NCBI RefSeq assembly: GCF_001636055.1 | Contig: NZ_CP011789.1 | Coordinates: forward strand, 4,588,001-4,652,000 | DNA: 64,000 nucleotides | DNA from: Pseudomonas putida | Lineage (GTDB): Bacteria > Pseudomonadota > Gammaproteobacteria > Pseudomonadales > Pseudomonadaceae | Direction of reading: 5' to 3' | Part shown: piece by piece, positions 12,784 through 21,741 of the stretch | How positions within the stretch are numbered: position 1 is the first letter of the stretch | How the letters are laid out: each line of letters opens with the position of its first letter | The notes under the pieces: model-generated | The model's input: the letters and a program-made list of their open reading frames with translations, nothing else | Told to the model about the DNA's origin: nothing | Database searches by the model: none | Position numbers and translations under genes: made by a program

Positions 12784-12912
12784 ATGCATGAAATCCCGAA
12801 TCTTCCCTTCCCAAGCCTGAACCCCGAAGAGCAAACCGTCACCGCCCACGCCGCCGAGCCGGCACCTGCTTCGCAGGACAGTGACGATCAATCCAGCGCC
12901 GATCAGGAATAA
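12784..12912 (+). CDS. Small acidic protein, 42 aa (hypothetical)
   Basis: The frame begins MHEIPNLPFPSLNPEEQ and ends in an acidic, low-complexity tail, SQDSDDQSSADQE. It is very acidic, with no membrane segment and no cysteines. A plausible ribosome site, GAGGAACGACGAG, precedes the ATG, and the preceding 60 bp is less GC-rich than its surroundings, like a promoter. I do not recognise a family. It is followed at 20 bp by the inverted repeat upstream of the MFS gene. Confidence 0.5.
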   Translation: MHEIPNLPFPSLNPEEQTVTAHAAEPAPASQDSDDQSSADQE

Positions 12913-12931
12913 CCGCGCATCCCCACCGACC

Positions 12932-12981
12932 GTGTGAAAACGGCTGACCTGCGGGTTATCCCCGTCATCACGTTTTCACAC
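12932..12981. promoter_or_regulatory. 11-bp perfect inverted repeat before the MFS gene
   Basis: GTGTGAAAACG (12932-12942) and CGTTTTCACAC (12971-12981) are perfect inverted copies separated by 28 bp. They end 23 bp before the MFS start codon. This could be a two-half-site operator or a long hairpin in the leader; there is no T-tract after it. Confidence 0.5.
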
Positions 12982-13004
12982 AGTCCAGAACCTTGAAGGC
13001 CCCC

Positions 13005-14198
13005 ATGCCCGACTCACCGCGTCCTCTTGCGGTTACCCTGCAAGTCGTCTCCATCGTTCTCTTCACCTTCATCGGCTACCTGAACATCGGCATCCCCCTC
13101 GCCGTGCTGCCGGGCTATGTGCACAACGACCTGGGTTTCAGTGCCGTACTCGCGGGCCTGGTGATCAGCGTCCAGTACCTGGCAACCCTGCTCAGCCGCC
13201 CAACCGCCAGCCGTATCATCGACAACCTCGGCAGCAAGAAGGCGGTGATGTGGGGCCTGTTCGGCTGCGGCCTGAGCGGGGTGTTCATGCTGGCCTGCAG
13301 CTTCCTCACTCACTTGCCCTGGCTGAGCCTCACTTGTCTGCTCATCGGGCGCCTGGTGCTGGGCAGCGCGGAGAGCCTCGTGGGCTCGGGCTCGATCGGC
13401 TGGGGCATCGGCCGGGTCGGCGCCGAACATACCGCCAAGGTCATCTCCTGGAACGGCATCGCCAGTTATGGCGCGCTGGCCGTCGGCGCGCCGCTAGGGG
13501 TGCTGATGGTCAAGGGCCTGGGGCTGTGGAGCATGGGCGTGAGCGTCATCCTGCTGGGCATTCTGGGCCTGGCACTGGCCTGGCCCAAGCAGGCAGCACC
13601 AGTGGTGGCAGGCAAACGCCTGCCCTTCCTGCAGGTGCTGGGCAAGGTATTCCCGCATGGTTCGGGGCTGGCGCTGGGGTCGATCGGTTTCGGCACCATC
13701 GCGACCTTCATCACCCTCTACTACGCCAGCCGCAACTGGCCGAACGCTGCGCTGACCCTGAGCCTGTTCGGCGCCAGCTTCATCTGTGCACGCCTGCTGT
13801 TCGGCAATCTGATCAACCGCATCGGCGGCTTTCGCGTGGCCATCGCCTGCCTGTCGGTGGAAACCCTGGGGCTGCTGATGCTATGGCTGGCACCCAACGC
13901 CGAGCTGGCTCTGGTCGGCGCCGCGCTGAGCGGATTCGGCTTCTCGCTGGTCTTCCCGGCACTGGGAGTGGAAGCCGTGAACCAGGTTTCGGCAGCCAAC
14001 CGCGGGGCTGCGGTCGGTGGGTATTCGCTGTTCATCGATCTGTCGCTGGGGATCACCGGGCCGCTGGTCGGTGCGGTGGCCTCAGGCTTCGGCTTCAGGT
14101 CGATCTTTCTGTTCGCCGCAGGTGCGGCGGTTTGCGGGCTGGTGCTGAGCCTGTATCTGTACCGCCAGGCACGGCTGGGGCGAGAGCTGCACGGCTGA
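13005..14198 (+). CDS. MFS transporter
   Basis: 397 aa with 12 hydrophobic segments and the MFS A-like motif between segments 2 and 3 ([16 protein letters not shown]). It resembles the YhhS/arabinose-efflux-like group of drug or metabolite exporters; the substrate cannot be named. The ATG at 13005 follows AAGG; a TTG four codons upstream is less likely. It stands alone and converges on the ydiJ-like gene across a perfect REP hairpin. Confidence 0.82.
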   Translation: MPDSPRPLAVTLQVVSIVLFTFIGYLNIGIPLAVLPGYVHNDLGFSAVLAGLVISVQYLATLLSRPTASRIIDNLGSKKAVMWGLFGCGLSGVFMLACSFLTHLPWLSLTCLLIGRLVLGSAESLVGSGSIGWGIGRVGAEHTAKVISWNGIASYGALAVGAPLGVLMVKGLGLWSMGVSVILLGILGLALAWPKQAAPVVAGKRLPFLQVLGKVFPHGSGLALGSIGFGTIATFITLYYASRNWPNAALTLSLFGASFICARLLFGNLINRIGGFRVAIACLSVETLGLLMLWLAPNAELALVGAALSGFGFSLVFPALGVEAVNQVSAANRGAAVGGYSLFIDLSLGITGPLVGAVASGFGFRSIFLFAAGAAVCGLVLSLYLYRQARLGRELHG

Positions 14199-14208
14199 AG
14201 GCTGCGCT

Positions 14209-14240
14209 GGCCTCTTCGCGGGCACCCCCGCGAAGAGGCC
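14209..14240. repeat. Perfect 14-bp REP hairpin between convergent genes
   Basis: GGCCTCTTCGCGGG and CCCGCGAAGAGGCC form a perfect 14-bp stem with a CACC loop. The same stem core recurs at 58434-58471. It lies between the convergent MFS and ydiJ-like genes and probably limits read-through from both sides. Confidence 0.75.
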
Positions 14241-14246
14241 GTGAGA

Positions 14247-17200
14247 TCAGTGCACCAGGTACTGCAACACCACCTCCAACGGATGGCGAAGCTGTTTCTC
14301 GGCCATGCGCTTGACCTGGCTACGGCACGAATAGCCCGTCGCTAACGCCTCGCCTTCCTTGTCCAGCTTGGTCGCCCACGACTGCTCGAAGATAGTCTTC
14401 GAAGCCTGCTGATTACGCGCCTCGTGCCCGTAGGTGCCCGACATCCCGCAGCAACCGGTGGCCTCGCTGGCAAGCTTGAGCCCCATCCGCGCAAACACCT
14501 GCTCCCACTGCCGGGTGCTGGCCGGAACGTTGGTCTTCTCCGTGCAATGCGCCATCAGGCGGAAGCTGCCGCCCTTCCCTGCAGCCTGTTCGGGCAACGC
14601 ATCCATCAGCCACTCCTGCGGCAACAGCACTGCCGGACAACCCTCCAGGCCGTCGACCTTCTGGTATTCCTGGCGATAGACCAGGGTCATCGCCGGATCC
14701 AGACCCACCAACTGCACACCGCAATCAGCCAGGGCCTTGAGCTGCCGGCCATTGCGAATGGCTGCCTTGGCGAAGGCACCGAGGAAGCCCTGCACATGCA
14801 GCGGCTTGCCGTTGGCGCTGTAGGGCGCCAGGAACACCTTGTAGCCCAGCCGGTGGGCCAGTTCGATGAACGAAGCCAGCAGCGGCGTCTCGAAGTACCG
14901 CGTGAAAGCGTCCTGCACCAGCACGATGCTGCGCTCGCGCTGGGCCGGGGTCAGCTCGCGCAGCGCCGGCACACTGGCCACTCCCACGCGGCAGCGGGTC
15001 AGGGTGGACTGGAAGTTGAAGCGGCTGATCAATGGGCTGTCGACCATGCCGACCTTGTCGGCCAGCAGGCGGCTGACCCACTTCGACCCCATCACCGCGT
15101 TATACAAGCCTGGCGCATGGGCCAGGTACGGAATGGTGAACTCCAGCGAGCCGATCAGATAGTCACGCAGCGGGCGCTGGTAGCGACCGTGGTAGAGCTC
15201 GAGGAAACGTGAACGGAAGTCCGGTACGTTGACCTTGATCGGGCACTGCCCCGCGCACGACTTGCACGCCAGGCAGCCGGCCATGGCGTCGTACACCTCG
15301 TGGGAAAAGTCCTCCTGCCCCTGACGCTGGGCCCGCAGGTTGCCCAGGCGCTTGGGCAGGCCCTTGATCCACGACGCCTTGCGCTGGGCCGAGGCCAGCA
15401 CATCGATATTGGCCTCGCCCTGCAGGCGCAGCCATTCACGGATCAGCGAGGCGCGCCCCTTGGGTGAATGGCGACGCTCGCGGGTGGCCTTCCACGACGG
15501 GCACATGGCGTCGTTGGGGTCATAGTTGTAGCAGGCGCCGTTGCCGTTGCAGTGCACGGCGCTGCCGAAGCTCTGCCACACGCGCTCGTCGATGTTGCGG
15601 TCCAGGTCGCCACGCAGGGTGACACCATCGACCGGCGTCAGGCCCTCGGTGCTGTCGGATGGCGTGCAGATCTTGCCCGGGTTGAGCTGGTTGTAAGGGT
15701 CGAATGCGCCCTTGAGCCGCTGCAGGGCCGGATACAGTTCACCGAAGTATTCCGGCACGTATTCCGAGCGCAGCCCCTTGCCATGCTCGCCCCAGAGCAA
15801 GCCGCCATAGCGCTTGGTCAGCGCCGCCACCGCATCGGAGATCGGCTTGACCAACGCGGCCTGGGCCGGGTCTTTCATGTCCAGCGCCGGACGCACGTGC
15901 AGCACCCCGGCATCGACGTGACCGAACATGCCATAGGCCAGGCCATGGCCATCGAGCAGCGCACGGAATTCGGCGATGTAGTCGGCCAACTGCTCCGGCG
16001 GTACCGCGGTATCTTCCACGAACGGCTGCGGCCGCACCTCGCCCTCGACGTTGCCGAGCAGCCCCACCGAACGCTTGCGCATGGTGTAGACGCGCGTCAC
16101 TGCCTCGGCGCCCTCGGCGAGGGTGTGGCCCAACCGCTCGACGCTGGTATCGCTGCGCAGGTGTTCGACGAAGGCCTCGACGCGTGCATTGACCTCGTCC
16201 GGCTCGTCGCCGCAGAACTCGACCAGGTTGATACCCAAGGTCGGGCGCTCGGCGTCGGCAGGGAAGTATTCGGCGACGCTGTGCCAGACGATATCCTTCA
16301 TCGCCAGCATCAGTACCTTGGAATCGACGGTCTCGATCGACAGCGGCTTGTGCGCCATCAGCGCATTGGCGTCGCGCAGGGCGTCCATGAAGCTGGTGTA
16401 GCGCACGTTGACCAGCACCGCGTATTTCGGGATCGGCAGCACGTTGAGCTTGGCCTCGACCACATAGCCCAGCGAGCCTTCGGCGCCGCACAGCACGCTA
16501 TTGAGGTTGAACAGGCCCTGCTCATCGCGCAGGTGCGCGAGGTCGTAACCGGTCAGGCAACGGTTGAGCTTGGGGAAGGTGGTCTCGATCAGCTCGCCTT
16601 GGGTCTGCTGGATCTCACGCGCCATGCGATAGACCTCGCCGACCCGGCCAGGTGCGGCGCAGGCCTGCTCCAGCGCAGCGTCGTCGATCGGCAGGCTGTG
16701 CAGTCGCTCGCCCCCGAGCAGCACGCTGTGCAGCTCGAGAACGTGGTCACGGGTCTTGCCGTAGGTGCAACTGCCCTGGCCACTGGCATCGGTGTTGATC
16801 ATGCCGCCGACCGTGGCGCGGTTGGAGGTCGACAGCTCAGGGGCGAAGAACAGCCCGTGCGGCTTGAGTGCAGCGTTGAGCTGATCCTTCACCACACCAG
16901 CCTGCACCCGTACCCAACGCTCCTGGGTGTTGATTTCAAGGATGGTGTTCATGTGCCGCGACAGGTCGACGACGATGCCGTCGGTCAGCGACTGGCCGTT
17001 GGTCCCCGTACCGCCGCCGCGCGGGGTCAGCTTGATCTGCCGAAAACGCGGCTCGGCCATCAGCGTGGCGACGCGCGCCACGTCGTCGGCATCGAGCGGG
17101 AAGACGGCCGCCTGGGGCAGGCGCTGATAGATCGAGTTGTCGGTGGCCAGCACCGTACGGGTGCCGTAGTCGGCGCTGATCTGGCCGCGGAAGCCGCTGG

Positions 17201-17267
17201 CACCCAGGGCTTCGAGGAATTCGGGGTAGCCGGCGGCAGGCGCACGGACGGGCAACTGGGCGATCAT
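14247..17267 (-). CDS. FAD/4Fe-4S dehydrogenase, YdiJ type (D-2-hydroxyglutarate dehydrogenase-like)
   Basis: A 1006-aa flavoprotein. The N-terminal ~500 residues hold a PCMH-type FAD domain (TPRGGGTGTNGQSLTDG) and an FAD-oxidase C-terminal domain. A ferredoxin-like segment follows (GCLACKSCAGQCPIKVNVPD), and a CCG-type domain (EATGCCGMSGTYGHE) comes last. E. coli YdiJ of the same architecture oxidises D-2-hydroxyglutarate; other D-2-hydroxyacids are possible. The start is taken at ATG 17267 (MIAQLPVRAP); a frame 15 codons longer exists. A GcvA-type LysR gene is divergent and may regulate it. Confidence 0.85.
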   Translation of the reverse strand: MIAQLPVRAPAAGYPEFLEALGASGFRGQISADYGTRTVLATDNSIYQRLPQAAVFPLDADDVARVATLMAEPRFRQIKLTPRGGGTGTNGQSLTDGIVVDLSRHMNTILEINTQERWVRVQAGVVKDQLNAALKPHGLFFAPELSTSNRATVGGMINTDASGQGSCTYGKTRDHVLELHSVLLGGERLHSLPIDDAALEQACAAPGRVGEVYRMAREIQQTQGELIETTFPKLNRCLTGYDLAHLRDEQGLFNLNSVLCGAEGSLGYVVEAKLNVLPIPKYAVLVNVRYTSFMDALRDANALMAHKPLSIETVDSKVLMLAMKDIVWHSVAEYFPADAERPTLGINLVEFCGDEPDEVNARVEAFVEHLRSDTSVERLGHTLAEGAEAVTRVYTMRKRSVGLLGNVEGEVRPQPFVEDTAVPPEQLADYIAEFRALLDGHGLAYGMFGHVDAGVLHVRPALDMKDPAQAALVKPISDAVAALTKRYGGLLWGEHGKGLRSEYVPEYFGELYPALQRLKGAFDPYNQLNPGKICTPSDSTEGLTPVDGVTLRGDLDRNIDERVWQSFGSAVHCNGNGACYNYDPNDAMCPSWKATRERRHSPKGRASLIREWLRLQGEANIDVLASAQRKASWIKGLPKRLGNLRAQRQGQEDFSHEVYDAMAGCLACKSCAGQCPIKVNVPDFRSRFLELYHGRYQRPLRDYLIGSLEFTIPYLAHAPGLYNAVMGSKWVSRLLADKVGMVDSPLISRFNFQSTLTRCRVGVASVPALRELTPAQRERSIVLVQDAFTRYFETPLLASFIELAHRLGYKVFLAPYSANGKPLHVQGFLGAFAKAAIRNGRQLKALADCGVQLVGLDPAMTLVYRQEYQKVDGLEGCPAVLLPQEWLMDALPEQAAGKGGSFRLMAHCTEKTNVPASTRQWEQVFARMGLKLASEATGCCGMSGTYGHEARNQQASKTIFEQSWATKLDKEGEALATGYSCRSQVKRMAEKQLRHPLEVVLQYLVH

Positions 17268-17440
17268 CGAAGGATGGCCTCTTGTATAGGCAGGTTCACG
17301 GTCTGGCATCACCGGCAGGCGACGCTCTGTTGCTCATCCGGCATGAATAACTCCGGGCCGGATGACGGATAGGCCAATGTTCCTGTACTTTCCAGCCGAG
17401 GGCAAACGGATAATCCTGCCGCTATCGATGAGTTTCATGA

Positions 17441-18325
17441 ATGAATTACCGCCACCTGACCCCATCGATGTCCTTGCTGCTGGCCTTCGAGGCCGCTGCC
17501 CGGCATGAAAGCTACACCCGCGCGGCCGTCGAGTTGTCGCTGACCCAGAGCGCAGTCAGCCGCCAAGTCCAGGCGCTGGAGCAGCAACTGGGCCTGACCT
17601 TGTTCCGCCGCGAAGGGCGCCAGGTGCAATTGACCGATGTCGGGCGCCTGTACCAGCGCGAGTTGAGCGAAGCCCTTGGGCGTATTCGCAGTGCCACGCT
17701 GCAGGCACTCGCCTACCAGTCCGGGGTCGGTACCCTGCGGCTGGCGACACTGCCCACCTTCGGTTCGAAATGGCTGCTGCCGCGCCTGAATGCGTTCTAC
17801 AGCGCGCATCCCGGGATGCTGGTGCACATTCATTCACGCATCGAGGCGATCAACTTCGACACCAGCGAGATCGATGCCGCCATCGGTGTGGCCAGCCACG
17901 ACCTGCCCGGCCTGATCTGCCACCGGTTGCATGCCGAGGAACTGGTGGTGATCCTGCCGCCGCAGGCGGCGGGCGCTGCGCAGACATGGACGCCAGCGCG
18001 CATCAGCGAAGAGTTGCTACTCAATGTTGCTAACAATCCGCATGCCTGGGGCGAATGGTTTTCCCATCATGAACTGGCGCATCGCGCCATGCGCCTGGGG
18101 CCGAGCTTCGAGCTGACATCGCACCTGATCCAGGCGGTACGCGCCGGGATCGGCATCGGCCTGGTGCCAAGGATTCTGGTGGCCGAAGAACTGGCCAAGG
18201 GCGAGCTGTTCAGCCCGGGCGAGGCGTTTGCAAGCCAGCGCAGCTACTACCTGATCTATCCGCCGCGCAACGAGGCGCTGCCCTCGCTCAGGGCGTTTCG
18301 CGGGTGGTTGTTGGAGCAGATTTAG
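17441..18325 (+). CDS. LysR-family regulator, GcvA-like
   Basis: 294 aa: an N-terminal winged HTH (FEAAARHESYTRAAVELSLT, then VSRQVQALEQQLGLTLF) and a LysR substrate-binding domain from about residue 90. The LLLAFEAAARH opening is typical of the GcvA subgroup. It is divergent from the YdiJ-type dehydrogenase across a 173-bp gap, the usual LysR arrangement, so that gene is the likely target. The ligand is unknown. Confidence 0.82.
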   Translation: MNYRHLTPSMSLLLAFEAAARHESYTRAAVELSLTQSAVSRQVQALEQQLGLTLFRREGRQVQLTDVGRLYQRELSEALGRIRSATLQALAYQSGVGTLRLATLPTFGSKWLLPRLNAFYSAHPGMLVHIHSRIEAINFDTSEIDAAIGVASHDLPGLICHRLHAEELVVILPPQAAGAAQTWTPARISEELLLNVANNPHAWGEWFSHHELAHRAMRLGPSFELTSHLIQAVRAGIGIGLVPRILVAEELAKGELFSPGEAFASQRSYYLIYPPRNEALPSLRAFRGWLLEQI

Positions 18326-18345
18326 CGGTTGCCTGGTTGGGCGCT

Positions 18346-18371
18346 TTCGCGGGCAAGCCCGCTCCCACAGG
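18346..18371. repeat. REP element
   Basis: TTTCGCGGGCAAGCCCGCTC followed by CCACAGG is the standard P. putida group REP, located between the convergent LysR and aroP genes, next to the aroP terminator. Confidence 0.7.
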
Positions 18372-18385
18372 GCCCGATCAGACAA

Positions 18386-18420
18386 CAAAAAACCCGGCAC
18401 CAGCCCCTGGCACCGGGTTT
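18386..18420 (-). terminator. Rho-independent terminator of aroP
   Basis: Read on the minus strand, AACCCGGTGCCAG pairs with CTGGTGCCGGGTT with two internal mismatches, followed by TTTTTG. It begins 20 bp after the aroP stop codon. Confidence 0.8.
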
Positions 18421-18439
18421 CCCGAATCAAGCTACCGGC

Positions 18440-19861
18440 TTACTTCGCCACGCTACCCGCCGCAGTACCGGCCTGCGCCATGCGCTTGCTCTTGATCACA
18501 TAGAACACATACATCACCACCAGCCACACCGGGATCGCATAGACCGAAATCTGGATCCCTGGAATCTGCAGCATGATGCCCAGGATCAGCACCACGAAGG
18601 CCAGGCACAGGTAGTTGCCGTACGGGTACCACAGCGCCTTGAACAGCGGTTTCTGGCCGGTACGGTCAAGGTGCTGGCGGAACTTCAGGTGCGAGTAACT
18701 GATCATCGCCCAGTTGATCACCAGCGCCGCGACCACCAGCGACATCAGCAACTCCAGGGCATGCTGCGGCATGAAGTAGTTGAGCAGCACGGCAATCAGG
18801 GTGAACGCTGCCGACGCCAGGATCGCCCGAACCGGCACGCCACGACGGTCGATCTTCGCCAGGCCCGCCGGCGCATCGCCCTGCTCGGCCATGCCGTAGA
18901 GCATGCGCGCATTGCAGTAGGTGCCGCTGTTGTACACCGACAGTGCCGCGGTCAGTACCACGAAGTTCAGCAGATGCGCCGCCACGTCACTGCCCAGCAG
19001 CGAGAACACCTGGACGAACGGGCTGCTGCCGTAGCTGCCGCCGGAAGCATCGATGCTGGCCACCAGGCTGTCCCACGGGGTCAGCGACAGCAGCACCACC
19101 AGGGCACCGATATAGAAGATCAGGATGCGGTAGATGACCTGGTTGATCGCCTTCGGAATTACGGTCTTGGGCTTGTCGGCTTCGGCGGCAGTGAAGCCGA
19201 GCATTTCCAGGCCACCGAAGGAGAACATGATGATCGCCAGCGCCATCACCAACCCGCTCACGCCATTGGGGAAGAAGCCACCATGGCTCCACAAGTTGGT
19301 CACCGAGGCGTCCGGGCCGCCGCTGCCGCTGGTGAGCAGATACGCGCCCAAGGCGATCATGCCGACGATGGCGGCCACCTTGATGATCGCGAACCAGAAC
19401 TCGGCCTCGCCGAACACCTTGACGTTCATCAGGTTGATCGCGTTGATCAGCAGGAAGAAGCCCGCTGCAGTGACCCACGTCGGGATCTCCGGCCACCAGT
19501 AGTGGACGTACTTGCCGACCGCAGAGAGCTCCGACATACCCACCAGGATGTACAGCACCCAGCAGTTCCAGCCCGACAGGAAGCCCGCGAAGCCGCCCCA
19601 GTACTTGTGAGCGAAATGGCTGAAGGAGCCGGCCACAGGCTCTTCGACGATCATCTCGCCGAGCTGGCGCATGATCATGAAGGCGATGAAGCCACAGATG
19701 GCGTAGCCAAGGATCATCGAGGGGCCGGCGGATTTCATCACCCCGGCCGAACCGAGGAACAGGCCGGTACCAATGGCGCCGCCCAGGGCGATCAGCTGGA
19801 TGTGGCGGTTCTTCAAGCCACGCTTGAGTTCGCCTGACGACTGCGAATTGTGTCCACTCAT
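18440..19861 (-). CDS. aroP: Aromatic amino acid permease
   Basis: 473-aa APC-superfamily proton symporter with 12 membrane segments. The start region LKRGLKNRHIQLIALGGAIG and the EEPVAGSFSHFAHKYWGGF segment are typical of AroP/PheP. It imports phenylalanine, tyrosine and tryptophan, which suits its position near phhAB. The ATG at 19861 (MSGHNSQSSGE) is preferred over one four codons upstream. Its 5' region is long (about 190 nt from a candidate promoter). Substrate preference among aromatic amino acids cannot be read from sequence. Confidence 0.88.
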   Translation of the reverse strand: MSGHNSQSSGELKRGLKNRHIQLIALGGAIGTGLFLGSAGVMKSAGPSMILGYAICGFIAFMIMRQLGEMIVEEPVAGSFSHFAHKYWGGFAGFLSGWNCWVLYILVGMSELSAVGKYVHYWWPEIPTWVTAAGFFLLINAINLMNVKVFGEAEFWFAIIKVAAIVGMIALGAYLLTSGSGGPDASVTNLWSHGGFFPNGVSGLVMALAIIMFSFGGLEMLGFTAAEADKPKTVIPKAINQVIYRILIFYIGALVVLLSLTPWDSLVASIDASGGSYGSSPFVQVFSLLGSDVAAHLLNFVVLTAALSVYNSGTYCNARMLYGMAEQGDAPAGLAKIDRRGVPVRAILASAAFTLIAVLLNYFMPQHALELLMSLVVAALVINWAMISYSHLKFRQHLDRTGQKPLFKALWYPYGNYLCLAFVVLILGIMLQIPGIQISVYAIPVWLVVMYVFYVIKSKRMAQAGTAAGSVAK

Positions 19862-20058
19862 GAACGAAGTCACCTGCTTGTTTTTATCTGTGACGGAATC
19901 GGACCCGCCGCGCTCGTGGCACAGCGGAATGAGGCAAGGTGGTTACCTTGGGTTCCCGGACCCTGGCGTCGCGCCTGGCACGGAGCCTGAGGCGGATCAG
20001 CCGGGAGTCGGCGAGAATGCGTGGTACGCGAGGGGGTCACAGGTAAAACGCGGCGCAT

Positions 20059-20088
20059 TGTATACCCCTGCGAGCGCGCAGGCGTCAA
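20059..20088 (-). promoter_or_regulatory. Candidate sigma-70 promoter of aroP
   Basis: On the minus strand TTGACG (20088-20083) and TATACA (20064-20059) are 18 bp apart. The spacer holds the palindrome CCTGCGCGCTCGCAGG, a possible operator. Transcription would start about 190 nt upstream of aroP. The rest of the 19862-20465 gap shows no RNA or gene that I can support. Confidence 0.45.
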
Positions 20089-20465
20089 CGCGTTGCGTCG
20101 TTTCCTCGGGAAAAAACGCAGCGGTCCAGTGGCAAGAGCCATCAATGGCGTAGTGATCGGCGTACATGGCGCCTCCATCTGTTGTTGTGTAGGCCCGACT
20201 GCAGTGGTGGGCTGATGCACATGGCAATGCCCGTCATATCAGCGCGAGGCGGGGCTTTGGGCAATAGTAAGAATGGCCGGCGCAAGGCTCTATGGCGGGA
20301 CATGCGGCAAGATCTGTTTACACCAACTTGCAAAGCAGGAAACCGAACGGCAATTCCGGCAGACTTCGTATAAATTTCGTTACAACGTGGTTCAAAAACT
20401 TTCCAGCGTGACGAAAAATGCTTCGCACTCAGGGGCTTGAGGACGCTCAGTTTTCGACCAGACAC

Positions 20466-20492
20466 AAAAAAGCCAGCCCGAAGGCTGGCCTT
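20466..20492 (-). terminator. Rho-independent terminator of rluB
   Basis: On the minus strand a GGCCAGCC/GGCTGGC hairpin with a short loop is followed by TTTTTTG, 18 bp after the rluB stop codon. Confidence 0.85.
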
Positions 20493-20509
20493 TTCACCGC
20501 AGGATGCGA

Positions 20510-21592
20510 TCACCCACGCGGCTTGCCGCGACCACGGCCGGCCGGCTTGTCGCCTTCGGCACGCGCAGGACGCTTGCGCATCTCGCTAGGGCGTTCGGCA
20601 ACGGTGCTGCCACGGCCACCCTTGCGCGGTGCTTCCTCACGAGCCGGACGCGCCGGACGCTCGCTGGCCGCGCGCGGCTGACGCTCGCCGGCATCCTTGG
20701 CTGGGCGCAAGTCACGTACGCGCTCGCCACGACCCATGGGGCGCGTGGACTTGCGCTGCAAGCGCTCGAGCTTGTCCTTGGCCTTGAGGTTGAGGGTCGG
20801 CAGCGCCACCGGCTGCAGCCCGACTTCGGCGGCCAGGATGTCGATCTCGCCCTGGCTCATTTCACGCCAGCGGCCCATCGGCAGGTCGGAGTTGAGGAAC
20901 ACCGGGCCGAAGCGCACACGCTTCAGGCGGCTGACCACCATGCCCTGGGACTCCCACAGGCGACGCACCTCACGGTTGCGGCCTTCCATCACCACGCAGT
21001 GGTACCAGTGGTTGAAGCCTTCACCGCCCGGCGCCTTCTGGATATCGGTGAACTTGGCCGGGCCGTCCTCGAGCATCACGCCCGCCTTGAGGCGCTCGAT
21101 CATCTCGTCGTCGACCTCGCCACGGACACGCACCGCGTACTCGCGGTCCATCTCGTAGGAAGGGTGCATCAGGCGGTTGGCCAGTTCACCGTCGGTGGTG
21201 AACAGCAGCAAGCCAGTGGTGTTGATGTCGAGACGACCGATGTTGATCCAGCGGCCCTCTTTCGGGCGCGGCAGGCGGTCGAACACGGTGGGACGGCCTT
21301 CAGGGTCGTCACGGGTGCAGATCTCGCCGTCGGGCTTGTTGTACATGATGACGCGGCGGGTCGCCTCGGCGGCTTCCTCACGCTTGATCAGCTTGCCGTC
21401 GACAGCGATGGCATCGTGCAGGTCGACGCGCTGGCCGAGGGTAGCCTCGACGCCATTGACCTTGATGCGGCCTTGGCTGATCCAGGCTTCGACGTCACGG
21501 CGCGAACCGACACCGATACGTGCCAGCACTTTCTGCAGCTTTTCGCCGGACGGTGGGGTGATCTGGGTTTCTTGCAGGTCTTTGTCACTCAT
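20510..21592 (-). CDS. rluB: 23S rRNA pseudouridine(2605) synthase
   Basis: 360 aa. An N-terminal S4 RNA-binding domain (LQKVLARIGVGSRRDVEAWI) precedes the RsuA/RluB catalytic domain with the nucleophilic Asp in GRLDINTTGLLLFT. The last ~100 residues are a low-complexity Arg/Pro/Ala/Lys tail (for example RPARPAREEAPRKGGRG), seen as variable basic extensions in Pseudomonas RluB. I start at ATG 21592 (MSDKDLQETQI); the frame is open 27 codons further. It is the last gene of the PHP-yciO-scpA-scpB-rluB run. Confidence 0.9.
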   Translation of the reverse strand: MSDKDLQETQITPPSGEKLQKVLARIGVGSRRDVEAWISQGRIKVNGVEATLGQRVDLHDAIAVDGKLIKREEAAEATRRVIMYNKPDGEICTRDDPEGRPTVFDRLPRPKEGRWINIGRLDINTTGLLLFTTDGELANRLMHPSYEMDREYAVRVRGEVDDEMIERLKAGVMLEDGPAKFTDIQKAPGGEGFNHWYHCVVMEGRNREVRRLWESQGMVVSRLKRVRFGPVFLNSDLPMGRWREMSQGEIDILAAEVGLQPVALPTLNLKAKDKLERLQRKSTRPMGRGERVRDLRPAKDAGERQPRAASERPARPAREEAPRKGGRGSTVAERPSEMRKRPARAEGDKPAGRGRGKPRG

Positions 21593-21741
21593 CTGGGCAC
21601 CTCCCGGTGTACGGTGTAGTGAAAGCGGTTTGGCGGCGGATGCGCCAAGGGGCGCGTATTGTACGCGGTTCATGGAGCTGGCGCATCGGGATGAGAAAGT
21701 TTTTCTGCCCGGCGGTTAGCCCGTGAAAGGGTCAGCGCAGA

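Noticed and set aside
15468-17372. A 634-codon open frame antisense to the YdiJ-type gene
   Set aside because: No domain; shadow of a long GC-rich gene.
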